Source: DASSLY01 sp035689185 | GTDB lineage: Bacteria > Actinomycetota > Actinomycetes > Actinomycetales > Dermatophilaceae | Assembly (NCBI GenBank): GCA_035689185.1 | Contig: DASSLY010000097.1 | Location: 1 to 61,401, forward strand | Reading direction: 5' to 3' | DNA: 61,401 nucleotides | Part shown: positions 35,655-44,336 of the stretch, piece after piece | How the letters are laid out: each line of letters starts with the position of its first letter | How positions within the stretch are numbered: position 1 is the first letter of the stretch | Notes under the pieces: model-generated | Database searches by the model: none | What the model was told of the DNA's origin: nothing | Seen by the model: only the letters and a program-made list of their open reading frames with translations | Made by a program: the position numbers and the translations under genes

Positions 35655-36418
35655 CGCGGCCCTCGCGCGAGGTAGCGAGGCCCGCGGCGGGGAGTCATCG
35701 GCGCAGTTGCACGAGGGCTCGGGCCTGCCGCGACCGCGGGCAGCGAGGTGGCCTGGACCGCTGCTGGGGCCACGACCCGGACCGCGTCGACCCCGGCCTG
35801 GAAGAAGTTCTGGTTGTCGACCTCGGCGATGCGCAGGCGCACGGTCTGGCCCACGAACCGGGACAGGTCCATGCGGAACTGCCGCGGCTCCATTGACGCC
35901 GGGTCGCCCACCTGGGTGCGGAACACGGTGGCGAGCACGTTCTGGGCAGACATGGTGCGCAGCCACGCGTCTGGGCGAATCAGGTCGACCCGCACCTGCT
36001 GGTTGTTGTTGGTGAACGGGTTCAGGTTGTTCGGCGTGAAGAACACGTCGGTCCTGTTGCGGTACCACAGCGTCAGGACCAGCTCCAGTCCGGCCTGGTC
36101 GACCACGATGTCCCGGTACAGCAGGTGCGATCCGTTGTTGACCTGGTCGACGACGGCCTGCCAGCTTCCTTGCGGCGGCGCCGGGATGTCGAACTGGCTG
36201 ACCGGCGAGACCGTCCCGCTGTTGGCTGACCACCCGTCGCCAGCGACTCCCCAGTCGTTGACCCGCCACCCGGACAAGTTCCCCGCCTCGAAGTTGCCGT
36301 TTGGCAGCGGCCGGGCGACCAGTGCCGCGGCGGGAGTCGCCTCGGCGGTGAGGGCCGCGACGGTCAGGATGAGTGTGGCCAAACCGGCCCAACGGCGTTG
36401 AAGGACACTTGTCAGCAT
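35651..36418 (-). CDS. Secreted beta-sandwich protein, carbohydrate-binding-like
   Basis: The 255-residue protein has a signal peptide (WAGLATLILTVAALTAEATPAAA). It then has LPNGNFEAGNLSGWRVNDWGVAGDGW, the opening typical of galactose-binding-like/CBM4_9-type domains, with FVGQTVRLRIAEVDNQNFFQAGVDAVRVV closing the fold near 215. The C-terminus is a Pro/Arg-rich tail. GAAAGG precedes the ATG. No catalytic motif is seen. A role in binding glycans outside the cell is inferred from fold and neighbours. Confidence 0.65.
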   Translation of the reverse strand: MLTSVLQRRWAGLATLILTVAALTAEATPAAALVARPLPNGNFEAGNLSGWRVNDWGVAGDGWSANSGTVSPVSQFDIPAPPQGSWQAVVDQVNNGSHLLYRDIVVDQAGLELVLTLWYRNRTDVFFTPNNLNPFTNNNQQVRVDLIRPDAWLRTMSAQNVLATVFRTQVGDPASMEPRQFRMDLSRFVGQTVRLRIAEVDNQNFFQAGVDAVRVVAPAAVQATSLPAVAAGPSPRATAPMTPRRGPRYLARGPR

Positions 36419-36783
36419 CGGCCGACCTTTCGTGGAGTTGGGCGATAGACCCTAGGTTTGCCCCCAGGTAGACCCTGAAGTGACGCTACGCCCTTGGAAA
36501 TACCCGGTCAACGCCTTCTTCATTCGTCTAAGCCTAGGAACACCCTTTTACCCACATTTGTCCATCTCAACGTGTGAGTGCCGCCGAGCTCGCAGCACAC
36601 CCGGCTGCGCGGCGGGCGCGCCGATTGCGGTACCAGCGCGAGCGGCCGGCGATGCGGCGTCAGCGTGCGCTGCACGGCATACAGCAGGCACTCGCGACCC
36701 AGTGGTGAGCGGTGGGGTTGTCCGGAGCTGTTACGCGCTATCCCCAACGTCACCGGCCCTGCCGGGGTGGGCTGAACTGCAGC
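36419..36783. other. Intergenic region between the secreted protein and the alpha-galactosidase
   Basis: The 365 bases include a run of lower GC (36480-36570) and two direct repeats TAGACCCT just upstream of the minus-strand secreted-protein gene. No gene is convincing. The right end lies downstream of the GH36 gene. Confidence 0.5.
36446..36476. promoter_or_regulatory. Paired TAGACCCT direct repeats
   Basis: TAGACCCT occurs at 36446-36453 and 36469-36476, starts 23 bases apart (just over two helical turns), 28 bases upstream of the minus-strand start codon at 36418. This spacing is what a tandem activator or repressor site would show. Confidence 0.35.
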
Positions 36784-38910
36784 TCAGCTGACCCGCTGGA
36801 GGTGCACCAGGACCAGGTGCTCCGGGTGCAGGTTGGGGACCTGGATCCCGCTGCTGCCCAGCACCCGCCCGGTCAGCCGCGGCCGCATGTGCCACCACAG
36901 CGGGAACGCGCCCGCCCCGCTCTGCCCGATGTCGTCGCCGGGTGGGGGGACCGACACGGCATACCGGGCCTCGGGGTCGAGCCCGGGCAGCCGAGCCCGC
37001 CCCGGGGGGGCCCACACGCTGGTGGTCACCGCGCTGATCGCGTAGAGCGCCTCACCGCCGTCGTGGGCGACCACCCCGTGCACCCAGATGGCTGGGTTGG
37101 CGCTGTCCGCGACCACTACCCGGCCGTGGTGCAGCAGGTCGCGATGGGTCTTGTATGCGGTGACCCAGTCCCGCAGCTGGGCGCGGTCGTCGGCGGTGGC
37201 GGAGGTGAGGTCCCACTCGATGCCGAGGTGGCCGAAGATCGCGGTCCCGGCGCGGAAGGACAGGGCGTGCTGACGCCCGGTGGTGTGCGCGTGCGGTGAC
37301 CCTATGTGCGAACCGATCATCTCCGGCGGCAGGAGCAGCCCGACGTACCGCTGGATCTGGTGCCGCTCCAGCGCGTCGATGGTGTCCGAGGCCCAGACCC
37401 GCTCGGCGCGGGACATGATCGCGAGGTCGGGGCGTCCGCCGCCGCCGGCGCAGGACTCGAACTCGACCAACGGGTGCCGGCGGCGCAGCTCGTCGAGCAG
37501 GGCGTAGAGCGCGACGGTCTGCCGGTGCACCCCGGCCTGGCCGGTGCCGGAACGGGCGGCCTCGACCAGGTCGCGGTTGTGGTCCCACTTGACGTAGTCG
37601 ATGTCGTTGTCGGACAGCACCGTGTCCAGACGGTCGAGCATGTAGGCCCAGGCGTCCGGGTTGCCGAGGTCGAGGACCTGCTGGTTGCGGGCCGGGATGG
37701 GGTGCCGGCCAGCCGGCGCGAACACCCAGTCCGGGTGCTGCCGTGCCAGGTCGGAGTCGAGATTGACCATCTCCGGCTCGAACCAGAGGCCGAACTGCAT
37801 TCCCAGGCTCTTGACGTGGTCCACCAGCGGGGTCAGCCCGTGCGGCCAGACGTCGGCGTCGACGTACCAGTCGCCGAGGCCGGCCGTGTCGTCTCGGCGG
37901 GCGCGGAACCAGCCGTCGTCCAGGACGTAGCGCTCGACCCCGGCCTCGGCGGCCAGGTCGGCCAGGTCCTTGAGCCGGTCCAGGTCGTGGTTGAAGTACA
38001 CCGCCTCCCAGACGTTGATAAGCACCGGCCGGGGCGAGGCCGGATGCTGTGGCCGGGACCGGAGGTGGTCGTGGAAGCGTGCGGACAGCTGGTTGAGGCC
38101 CTCCCCGAATGCGCCGAACAGCTCCGGGGTGCGGTAGGACTCGCCCGGGGCCAGCCGGATCTCGCCGGCCAGCAGCAGCTCGCCGCCGCCGAGCAGGGCG
38201 TCCCCGGAGGAGGTCCGCTCGGCCAGCGTCGTGGTGTTGCCCGACCAGGCCACGTGCACGCCATACACCGGCCCGGTCTCGAATCCGAACCCCGGCTGCC
38301 CCGCGCACAGAAGCTGGGTGCCGTCGTGGGAGCGGGCTCCGCGCTGCTCGCGCAGGTGCGTGCCCGCCGTGAACGGGCGGCGCTGCGGGCTCCGCTCGCG
38401 CAGGTGCCGGCCGGTGAAGTCGAGGATCTCGGCCGCGTCGAGGGGCACCGGCAGTGTCAGCAGGATGCCGCCCAGCTCGAAGGTGTCCGCGCCGGTATTG
38501 GTCAGCCGGGCGTGCGTCCTCAGCAGTCCGTGCTCGAGCAGCTCCACGGTGAGATCCAGGCGCAGTTGCGCGGTGTCGTCGAACGCCGCGATCTCCAGCC
38601 CGGTCGGGCCGGGGGTTTGGCTGTCCCGCACCCGGAACAGGGTGGAGAAGTGGGCGCCGTCGCGGTGCCCCGTCAGCCCCGGGGTGCCCAGCCAGCCGGA
38701 AGACTGCTCGGGCAGCACGGCCAGCGGGACGACCACGTCTGGGCGGCCCGAGGCGATCGGGGGGACCGCCGCCACGACTAGCGCCTCCACCGTGGCGTCG
38801 TCCAACTCGCCGAGGTCGGCGCCCCAGTAGACGACGCGGGGGAGCCGCCCACCGGAGCAGTCCAGCACCACGCTGACCCCGGCTCGACGCCAGTGGAGCA
38901 CCTCAGCCAT
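36784..38910 (-). CDS. Alpha-galactosidase, GH36
   Basis: The 708-residue protein removes terminal alpha-1,6-galactose, as from melibiose or raffinose. It has the N-terminal beta-supersandwich, then the barrel with YVLDDGWF, GLWFEPEMVN, the nucleophile D443 in YVKWDHNRD, and the acid/base D509 in WASDTIDALERHQIQ. No signal peptide is seen, so substrates must be imported. Its ATG overlaps the stop of the kinase gene by eight bases (ATGGCTGA), so it is co-translated with it. Confidence 0.95.
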   Translation of the reverse strand: MAEVLHWRRAGVSVVLDCSGGRLPRVVYWGADLGELDDATVEALVVAAVPPIASGRPDVVVPLAVLPEQSSGWLGTPGLTGHRDGAHFSTLFRVRDSQTPGPTGLEIAAFDDTAQLRLDLTVELLEHGLLRTHARLTNTGADTFELGGILLTLPVPLDAAEILDFTGRHLRERSPQRRPFTAGTHLREQRGARSHDGTQLLCAGQPGFGFETGPVYGVHVAWSGNTTTLAERTSSGDALLGGGELLLAGEIRLAPGESYRTPELFGAFGEGLNQLSARFHDHLRSRPQHPASPRPVLINVWEAVYFNHDLDRLKDLADLAAEAGVERYVLDDGWFRARRDDTAGLGDWYVDADVWPHGLTPLVDHVKSLGMQFGLWFEPEMVNLDSDLARQHPDWVFAPAGRHPIPARNQQVLDLGNPDAWAYMLDRLDTVLSDNDIDYVKWDHNRDLVEAARSGTGQAGVHRQTVALYALLDELRRRHPLVEFESCAGGGGRPDLAIMSRAERVWASDTIDALERHQIQRYVGLLLPPEMIGSHIGSPHAHTTGRQHALSFRAGTAIFGHLGIEWDLTSATADDRAQLRDWVTAYKTHRDLLHHGRVVVADSANPAIWVHGVVAHDGGEALYAISAVTTSVWAPPGRARLPGLDPEARYAVSVPPPGDDIGQSGAGAFPLWWHMRPRLTGRVLGSSGIQVPNLHPEHLVLVHLQRVS

Positions 38911-39835
38911 GCGCTGTCACTTCCTCCAGCTCGGCGCGAGTGGGTGGGTCCGCGCCGGGGCGGGAGACGGTGATCGCACCGCACGCCAGTGCGCGGTCCA
39001 GGGCTGGGCGGACCTCGGCCAGCCCGGCCGCAGCAAGGCGGTTGCGGGCCCCGGGGCCGCCCAGCAGGCCGGCGTCCAACAGGCCGGAGAGGAGTCCGGA
39101 CATGAAGGAGTCGCCGGCGCCGACCGTGTCAGCCACCCGGGTCGGCGGGGCGTTCAGGGCAATGGCCTCGCTGCCGACGACGGCGACGGCGCCAGCCCCG
39201 CCGCGGGTGACGACGACGACCCGCGGGCCGAGCCGGGACCAGAGCCGCATCACCTCCGGGACTGTCGCGCCGTCGTAGAGCCAGGCCACGTCCTCGTCGC
39301 TGGCCTTCACCACGTCGGCCAGGCCGATGAGGCCCTCGATCTGGCCGCGCACGTCGGCCGGGCTGCCCATCAGCGACGGCCGGGCGTTGGGGTCGTAGGA
39401 CAGCGTGGCCGACTCGCGGGCGCGCTGGAATGTCTCGCGGACCGTGGTGGCCCCGGGTTGCAGCGTTGCCGAGATCGATCCCGTGTGCACGTGTGTCACC
39501 CCATCCGTCGGCAGCCGTGCCGGCAGCACCCAGGAAAGCTCGAAGTGGTAACTGGCTGCCCCCGTGTGGTCCAGGGTGGCCTCGGCCACAGACGTGGGGG
39601 TGCTCGTGACGCTGTCGGCCGTCAGGGTGACCTGGTTGTCCCGCATCAGGTCAGAGATGACCCTTCCCCGCGGGTCGTCGCCGATGCTGGTGGCGAACAG
39701 GACATCGTGGCCGAGCCGGGCCAGCCCCAGCGCGACGTTCGCCGGGCTCCCCCCGGCGTGCTCCTCGACCGAGCCGTCGGTGCGCCGCACCACGTCGATG
39801 AGAGCCTCGCCGACCACGAGGATGGGGTCGCCCAC
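38903..39835 (-). CDS. PfkB-family sugar kinase (fructokinase-like)
   Basis: The 310-residue protein has the PfkB signatures: EHAGGSPANVALGLARLG near the N-terminus and DTVGAGDSFMSGLLSG with catalytic D242. The substrate is probably fructose or a similar hexose; raffinose or sucrose breakdown with the neighbouring alpha-galactosidase would release fructose. The GTG at 39835 is chosen because GGAGGCC lies just upstream, inside the end of glpX. A longer frame would run 37 codons into glpX. Confidence 0.87.
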   Translation of the reverse strand: MGDPILVVGEALIDVVRRTDGSVEEHAGGSPANVALGLARLGHDVLFATSIGDDPRGRVISDLMRDNQVTLTADSVTSTPTSVAEATLDHTGAASYHFELSWVLPARLPTDGVTHVHTGSISATLQPGATTVRETFQRARESATLSYDPNARPSLMGSPADVRGQIEGLIGLADVVKASDEDVAWLYDGATVPEVMRLWSRLGPRVVVVTRGGAGAVAVVGSEAIALNAPPTRVADTVGAGDSFMSGLLSGLLDAGLLGGPGARNRLAAAGLAEVRPALDRALACGAITVSRPGADPPTRAELEEVTAHG

Positions 39836-39839
39836 CGGT

Positions 39840-40856
39840 TCAGGCCTCCGCGTCGTAGGCGCGCAGCTTGGCCAGGCCGTGCTCACTTTCGATGATGCGG
39901 ACCGTGCCGCTCTTGGACCGGACCACCAGGGAGTGCGTGGTGGCACCTCCCCGGCGATACCGCACCCCGCGCAGCAGCTCCCCGTCGGTGATCCCGGTGG
40001 CCACGAAGAAGCAGTTTTCCCCCTTGACCAGGTCGTTCGTGGACAGCACCCGGTCCAGGTCGTGCCCGGCGTCGATGGCCCGCTGCCGCTCGTCGTCGTC
40101 CTTGGGCGCGAGCCGGCCCTGGATCACACCGCCGATGCTCTTGATCGCGCAGGCGGAGATGATGCCCTCCGGGGTGCCGCCGGTGCCGAGCATGAGGTCG
40201 ACGCCGGTGTCCTCGCGCGCGACCATGATCGACCCGGCGACGTCGCCGTCGGAGATGAACCGCAGCCGCGCCCCCGCAGCCCGCACCTCGTCGGCCAGCT
40301 GGGCGTGCCTGGGCCGGTCGAGCATGACCACGGTGACGTCGGAAGGGAACTGGCGCTTGGCCCGGGCGACCCGCCTGACGTTCTCGGCCACCGGCAGCCG
40401 GATGTCGACATCGTCGGCGGCATCCGGTCCGGTCGCCAGCTTCTCCATGTAGAACACGGCGCTGGGGTCGTACATGCTGCCGCGGTCGGCGGCCGCGAGC
40501 ACGGCCAAGGCGTTGCTCTGACCCTTCGCGCACAGTGTGGTGCCGTCGATCGGGTCGACCGCCACGTCGGCGTCGGGACCGGTGCCGTCACCCACGTGCT
40601 CCCCGTTGAACAGCATGGGCGCTTCGTCCTTCTCGCCCTCGCCGATGACCACGACGCCATTCATCGAGACCGTGGACAGCATCGCGCGCATCGCCGCGAC
40701 GGCGGCGCCGTCGGCACCGAGCTTGTCGCCCCGGCCGACCCACCGGCCGGCGGCCAGGGCGGCGGCTTCGGTGACCCGGACCAGCTCAAGTGCCAGGTTC
40801 CGGTCGGGTCGGATGAGACCGGCCTGGATTTCGGGTGGGAGCGCGGGCTGGGACAT
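39840..40856 (-). CDS. glpX: Fructose-1,6-bisphosphatase, class II
   Basis: The enzyme is the gluconeogenic phosphatase of actinobacteria. The 338-residue protein has GEGEKDEAPMLFNGE and the metal/substrate motif VDPIDGTTLCAKG, then the later GTGGTPEGIISACAIKSIGG. GGAGGTCGCCGC precedes the ATG. It is transcribed ahead of the sugar kinase and alpha-galactosidase genes, four bases apart, so the housekeeping gene may lead the sugar genes in one operon. The divergent DUF4245 gene is its usual neighbour. Confidence 0.96.
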   Translation of the reverse strand: MSQPALPPEIQAGLIRPDRNLALELVRVTEAAALAAGRWVGRGDKLGADGAAVAAMRAMLSTVSMNGVVVIGEGEKDEAPMLFNGEHVGDGTGPDADVAVDPIDGTTLCAKGQSNALAVLAAADRGSMYDPSAVFYMEKLATGPDAADDVDIRLPVAENVRRVARAKRQFPSDVTVVMLDRPRHAQLADEVRAAGARLRFISDGDVAGSIMVAREDTGVDLMLGTGGTPEGIISACAIKSIGGVIQGRLAPKDDDERQRAIDAGHDLDRVLSTNDLVKGENCFFVATGITDGELLRGVRYRRGGATTHSLVVRSKSGTVRIIESEHGLAKLRAYDAEA

Positions 40857-40944
40857 GCGGCGACCTCCGACGGCAGCGTTGGGGACCCGTCGACTCTATC
40901 GACGCGGACCGGTGGCGGCGACGCGGAGACCATCGGGGGAGTGC

Positions 40945-40950
40945 GACGAT
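40945..40950 (+). promoter_or_regulatory. -10-like element for leaderless DUF4245 gene
   Basis: GACGAT ends six bases before the GTG at 40957, with no ribosome binding site. The first base departs from the TAnnnT consensus, so support is modest. Confidence 0.25.
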
Positions 40951-40956
40951 GGACCG

Positions 40957-41550
40957 GTGAGCACCGCAACCCCGCCGCAGCTGCGGCCGCAGACAGGCGG
41001 GCCCCGGCAGTCCCGCCGGCGCGGCCTGGGCACCGTCAAGAACATGGTGATCTCACTGCTGCTGGTCATCGGGTTCGTCGTGGTGTGGCTGGCGATGGTG
41101 CCCCGGGTGAGCCAGGTGAACCAGCCGCCGGTTGACGTCACCTCGGTGGCTCGCCAGGTCGCCCGGGACACTGGCTGGGCCATCGCGCAGCCGGCGCTGC
41201 CCTCCGGTTGGCGGGCGACGAGCGTGCGCTTCGTCCGTTCCACCGACGGCCTGATGACCTGGCACGCGGGCTACCTCTCCCCGGAGCAGGAGTATGTCGC
41301 GCTGGAGCAGACCCGGGGGGCCACCAGCCTGTGGGTGGAGACACAGACCAACCGCGGACGGGTGATCGGGACGGTGCAGGTGGCGGGCCGGCCGTTCCAG
41401 CAGGTGAACCGGCTGGACAAGGTGCAGCGCAGCCTGGTTTCCCGCGGCGCCGGTCCCACGGACCTGACCACCGTGGTCACCGGCACGGCGACCTTCGACG
41501 AGCTCGCGCAGTTCGCGGCTCTGCTGCGCCCGGTGCAACCGGCACGGTGA
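40957..41550 (+). CDS. DUF4245 domain membrane-anchored protein
   Basis: The 197-residue protein has a basic N-terminus, one membrane segment (MVISLLLVIGFVVVWLAMV, about 30-48) and an outer domain with WAIAQPALPSGWRATSVRF and TFDELAQFAALLRPV. DUF4245 proteins of unknown function are a standard neighbour of glpX and xseB in actinobacteria. The GTG start has no ribosome binding site and probably belongs to a leaderless transcript. Confidence 0.85.
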   Translation: MSTATPPQLRPQTGGPRQSRRRGLGTVKNMVISLLLVIGFVVVWLAMVPRVSQVNQPPVDVTSVARQVARDTGWAIAQPALPSGWRATSVRFVRSTDGLMTWHAGYLSPEQEYVALEQTRGATSLWVETQTNRGRVIGTVQVAGRPFQQVNRLDKVQRSLVSRGAGPTDLTTVVTGTATFDELAQFAALLRPVQPAR

Positions 41551-41568
41551 GCCGCCGGTCGCCATGAT

Positions 41569-41826
41569 TCAGGGGCCGGGCGGGCCGTCCTGGCTAAGGG
41601 CTGGGGTGCCCGCGTCGGCTTCGGCCAGCTTGGCTTCCGCGCCGTCCAACCAGCGGCCGCAGTGTGCTGCCAGCTCCTCGCCGCGCTGCCACAGGCTCAT
41701 GCTCTCCTCCAGTCCCAGCTGACCCCCCTCAAGGCGGGAGACGATGGAGACGAGCTCGTCCCGGGCCTGCTCGTAGCTGAGCTCGCGGATGTCGGGCGGC
41801 GTGGGCGCCGGCCGGTCGTCGGTCAC
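41569..41826 (-). CDS. xseB: Exodeoxyribonuclease VII small subunit
   Basis: This 85-residue protein has the XseB helical core LSYEQARDELVSIVSRLEGGQLGLEESMSLWQRGEELAAHC. XseB binds XseA to form the single-strand-specific exonuclease VII. The GTG at 41826 (MTDDRPAPTPPDI) gives a normal length. A longer frame reaches 41892 but would translate part of the 17-bp repeat. The gap to xseA is occupied by that repeat. Confidence 0.92.
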   Translation of the reverse strand: MTDDRPAPTPPDIRELSYEQARDELVSIVSRLEGGQLGLEESMSLWQRGEELAAHCGRWLDGAEAKLAEADAGTPALSQDGPPGP

Positions 41827-41840
41827 CTCGCCGACCCTAG

Positions 41841-41933
41841 TCGACGTCCGTGGCGCCTCGACGTCCGTGCCACCTCGACGTCGGGGCACCATGACGTCCG
41901 TGAATTTCTCGACGTCGGCGACGTCCGTGAACC
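41841..41933. repeat. 17-bp degenerate tandem repeat between xseA and xseB
   Basis: Units begin at 41841, 41858, 41875, 41892 and 41909, each 17 bases with the core TCGACGTCCGTG or TCGACGTCGG. A further half unit, GACGTCCGTGAACC, ends the array. The last bases of each unit vary. It fills most of the 161-base gap between xseA and xseB. Confidence 0.8.
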
Positions 41934-41987
41934 TTCGCGGCGCTCCTTGTCCTGCTCAAGCCGTCCGCGACGACTGGCTACCCTCAG

Positions 41988-43229
41988 TCAGCCGACGGGA
42001 CGGACGCCGAAGTCGCCTCGGGCGACCTGGACCCGCAGCAGCTCGCCGCGTTCGACGTCCTCGCGGTCCATGACGACCCGACCGTCGGCGTGCTGCACGA
42101 CGGCATACCCCCTCTCCAGCGTCGACAGCGGCGACAGGGCCCGGACCTGGCTGCGCAGGTGCTCCACCTGGTCGGCCGCCCGATGGACGCGGGCCGCCAG
42201 CCGCTGCCGGGCCTGGTCCCGCAGCATGGCCAGCTCTCGGCGGCGCGCCGTGACCATAGCCCGCGGGTCCACCATCACCGGCCGGGAGCGGATGGCCGTC
42301 AGCGCCCGGCGCTCGGCGGCGAGCCGGCCGGCTACCGCGCGAGCGGCCCGCCGGCGTGTCTGGCTGAGCGCGTCGCGCTGCTCGGCGACGTCGGGCACGA
42401 CCAGTTTCGCCGCATCGGTGGGCGTGGACGCGCGCACGTCGGCGATGAAGTCCAGCAGGGGCGTATCGACGTCGTGTCCGATCGCGCTGACCACCGGGGT
42501 TCGGCACCCGGCCACGACCCGGATCAGGGTCTCGTTGCTGAAGGGCAACAGGTCCTCGAAGGAGCCACCGCCCCGAGCGACGACGATCACGTCCACGCCT
42601 GGCAGCCCGTCCAGCTCGCGCAGCGCCGCCGTCACCTCGGCCACCGTCGTCGGGCCCTGGACGGCGACCTGCCGCACCTCGAACCGCACCGCTGGCCACC
42701 GCCGGCGGGCGTTCTCGACGACGTCCCGTTCCGCGGCGCTGGCCCGGCCGCAGACCAGGCCGACCGTGCCCGGCAGGAACGGCAGCGGCCGCTTGCGCTC
42801 GCGGTCGAACAGACCCTCGGCGGCGAGAACCCGCTTGAGGTGCTCGAGCCGGGCAAGCAGCTCGCCGACACCGACCGGACGCAGCTGCCGCGCATCCAGG
42901 TGCAGGGTGCCCCGCTTGGTCCAGAAGACCGGCTTGGCGTGGACGACGACTCGAGCGCCCTCGCGCAGCGGCGCCATCGCGTCCAGGGTGAGGACGCGGA
43001 CGGTGACCGACAGCGACATGTCGGCCTCCGGATCGCGCAGGGTCAGGTACGCGGTGGAGGCTCCCGGCCGGCGGCTCAGCTGGACCACTTCGCCCTCCAC
43101 CCACAGCGGGGACATCTTGTCCACGTAGTCGGCGATCTTCAGGCTGAGCAGCCGCACCGGCCACGGTTGGTCCGCGGTCGTGTCGGCGGCGCGCTCGGGC
43201 ATCGTCCTGGACGCCGGAGCGCTGGTCAC
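41988..43229 (-). CDS. xseA: Exodeoxyribonuclease VII large subunit
   Basis: The 413-residue protein has an N-terminal OB-fold (WVEGEVVQLSRRPGASTAYLTLRD). The catalytic domain follows with GLVCGRASAAERDVVENARRRWP, IVVARGGGSFEDLLPFSNE and SAIGHDVDTPLLDFIADVRASTPTDAAKL. The C-terminus is helical and ends with TLERGYAVV. It degrades single-stranded DNA from both ends. It is transcribed ahead of xseB and divergently from ispH. Confidence 0.96.
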   Translation of the reverse strand: MTSAPASRTMPERAADTTADQPWPVRLLSLKIADYVDKMSPLWVEGEVVQLSRRPGASTAYLTLRDPEADMSLSVTVRVLTLDAMAPLREGARVVVHAKPVFWTKRGTLHLDARQLRPVGVGELLARLEHLKRVLAAEGLFDRERKRPLPFLPGTVGLVCGRASAAERDVVENARRRWPAVRFEVRQVAVQGPTTVAEVTAALRELDGLPGVDVIVVARGGGSFEDLLPFSNETLIRVVAGCRTPVVSAIGHDVDTPLLDFIADVRASTPTDAAKLVVPDVAEQRDALSQTRRRAARAVAGRLAAERRALTAIRSRPVMVDPRAMVTARRRELAMLRDQARQRLAARVHRAADQVEHLRSQVRALSPLSTLERGYAVVQHADGRVVMDREDVERGELLRVQVARGDFGVRPVG

Positions 43230-43298
43230 GGGGCCACTCTAGGAGCCCGGGGCTGCGGCGGGTTCAGCCGACGCGGCCGGCCGCGCGGCGGGGCCACG

Positions 43299-43304
43299 TA
43301 CGAT
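43299..43304 (+). promoter_or_regulatory. -10 element for leaderless ispH transcript
   Basis: TACGAT ends six bases before the GTG at 43311. No ribosome binding site precedes it, so translation probably starts on a leaderless mRNA. Confidence 0.4.
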
Positions 43305-43310
43305 GGAACG

Positions 43311-44327
43311 GTGAGCCCAATGCCCGACCAGCGCACCAAGCGCGTGCTCCTTGCTGCCCCCCGGGGGTACTGCGCCGGCGTCGACCGGGCGGTCGTGACG
43401 GTGGAGAAGGCGCTGGAGCTCTACGGGCCGCCGGTGTATGTGCGCAAGGAGATCGTCCACAACAAGCACGTGGTGAACAGCCTGCGCGACCGGGGTGCGG
43501 TCTTCGTGGACGAGACGGAGCAGGTGCCCGAGGGTGCCACCGTGATCTTCTCCGCCCACGGCGTCGCACCGGTGGTGCACGAGCAGGCCAGGGCCCGGTC
43601 CTTGAAGACGATCGACGCGACCTGCCCGCTGGTGACCAAGGTGCACCGGGAGGCGGTCCGCTTCGCCGACGCCGACTACGACATCCTGCTCATCGGGCAT
43701 GAGGGCCACGAGGAGGTGGTGGGGACCTCTGGTGAGGCGCCGGAGCACATCCGGCTGGTCGACGGCCCGGACGACGTCGCGAACGTGCGGGTCCGGGACC
43801 CGAGCAAGGTGGTCTGGCTGTCCCAGACCACGCTGTCGGTGGACGAGACGATGGAAACGGTGCGCCGGCTGCGGGAGAAGTTCCCGCAGCTGCAGGACCC
43901 ACCCAGCGACGACATCTGCTACGCCACCCAGAACCGCCAGCTGGCGGTGAAGCAGATGGCGCCTGACACCGACCTGATGATCGTGGTCGGGTCACGCAAC
44001 TCCTCCAACTCGGTGCGGCTGGTCGAGGTGGCGGTCGAGCACGGTGCGCGCGCCGGGCACCTGGTCGACTATGCCGCCGAAATCGACCCGGCCTGGCTGG
44101 ACGGGGTGACCACCGTGGGGGTGACCAGCGGCGCCAGCGTGCCCGAGCTGCTGGTGCGCGACGTGCTGGCATTCCTGGACGAGCGCGGCTTCCACCGGGT
44201 GCAGCCGGTCGTCGCAGCGGAGGAGTCGCTGCTGTTCGCGCTGCCGAACGAGCTGCGCCGCGATCTGAAGGCCCGGTCCGGCAAGGACGCGGACAAGGTC
44301 CGCCACGACGCCGGCTCGCTGCACTGA
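43311..44327 (+). CDS. ispH: 4-hydroxy-3-methylbut-2-enyl diphosphate reductase
   Basis: The enzyme makes IPP and DMAPP in the last step of the MEP isoprenoid pathway. The 338-residue protein has the three cluster cysteines in PRGYCAGVDRAV, DATCPLVTKVH and DICYATQNRQ. GHEGHEEVVGTSGE and TSGASVPELLV are also typical. The GTG at 43311 is preferred because a -10 lies six bases upstream; the ATG at 43320, three codons on, is the alternative. It is divergent from xseA. Confidence 0.95.
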   Translation: MSPMPDQRTKRVLLAAPRGYCAGVDRAVVTVEKALELYGPPVYVRKEIVHNKHVVNSLRDRGAVFVDETEQVPEGATVIFSAHGVAPVVHEQARARSLKTIDATCPLVTKVHREAVRFADADYDILLIGHEGHEEVVGTSGEAPEHIRLVDGPDDVANVRVRDPSKVVWLSQTTLSVDETMETVRRLREKFPQLQDPPSDDICYATQNRQLAVKQMAPDTDLMIVVGSRNSSNSVRLVEVAVEHGARAGHLVDYAAEIDPAWLDGVTTVGVTSGASVPELLVRDVLAFLDERGFHRVQPVVAAEESLLFALPNELRRDLKARSGKDADKVRHDAGSLH

Positions 44328-44336
44328 GCAGCATGG

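Noticed and set aside
42090..43310. Upstream extension of the ispH frame by over 400 codons
   Set aside because: The extension is antisense to xseA, has shadow-like composition, and the IspH N-terminus begins normally at 43311 or 43320.
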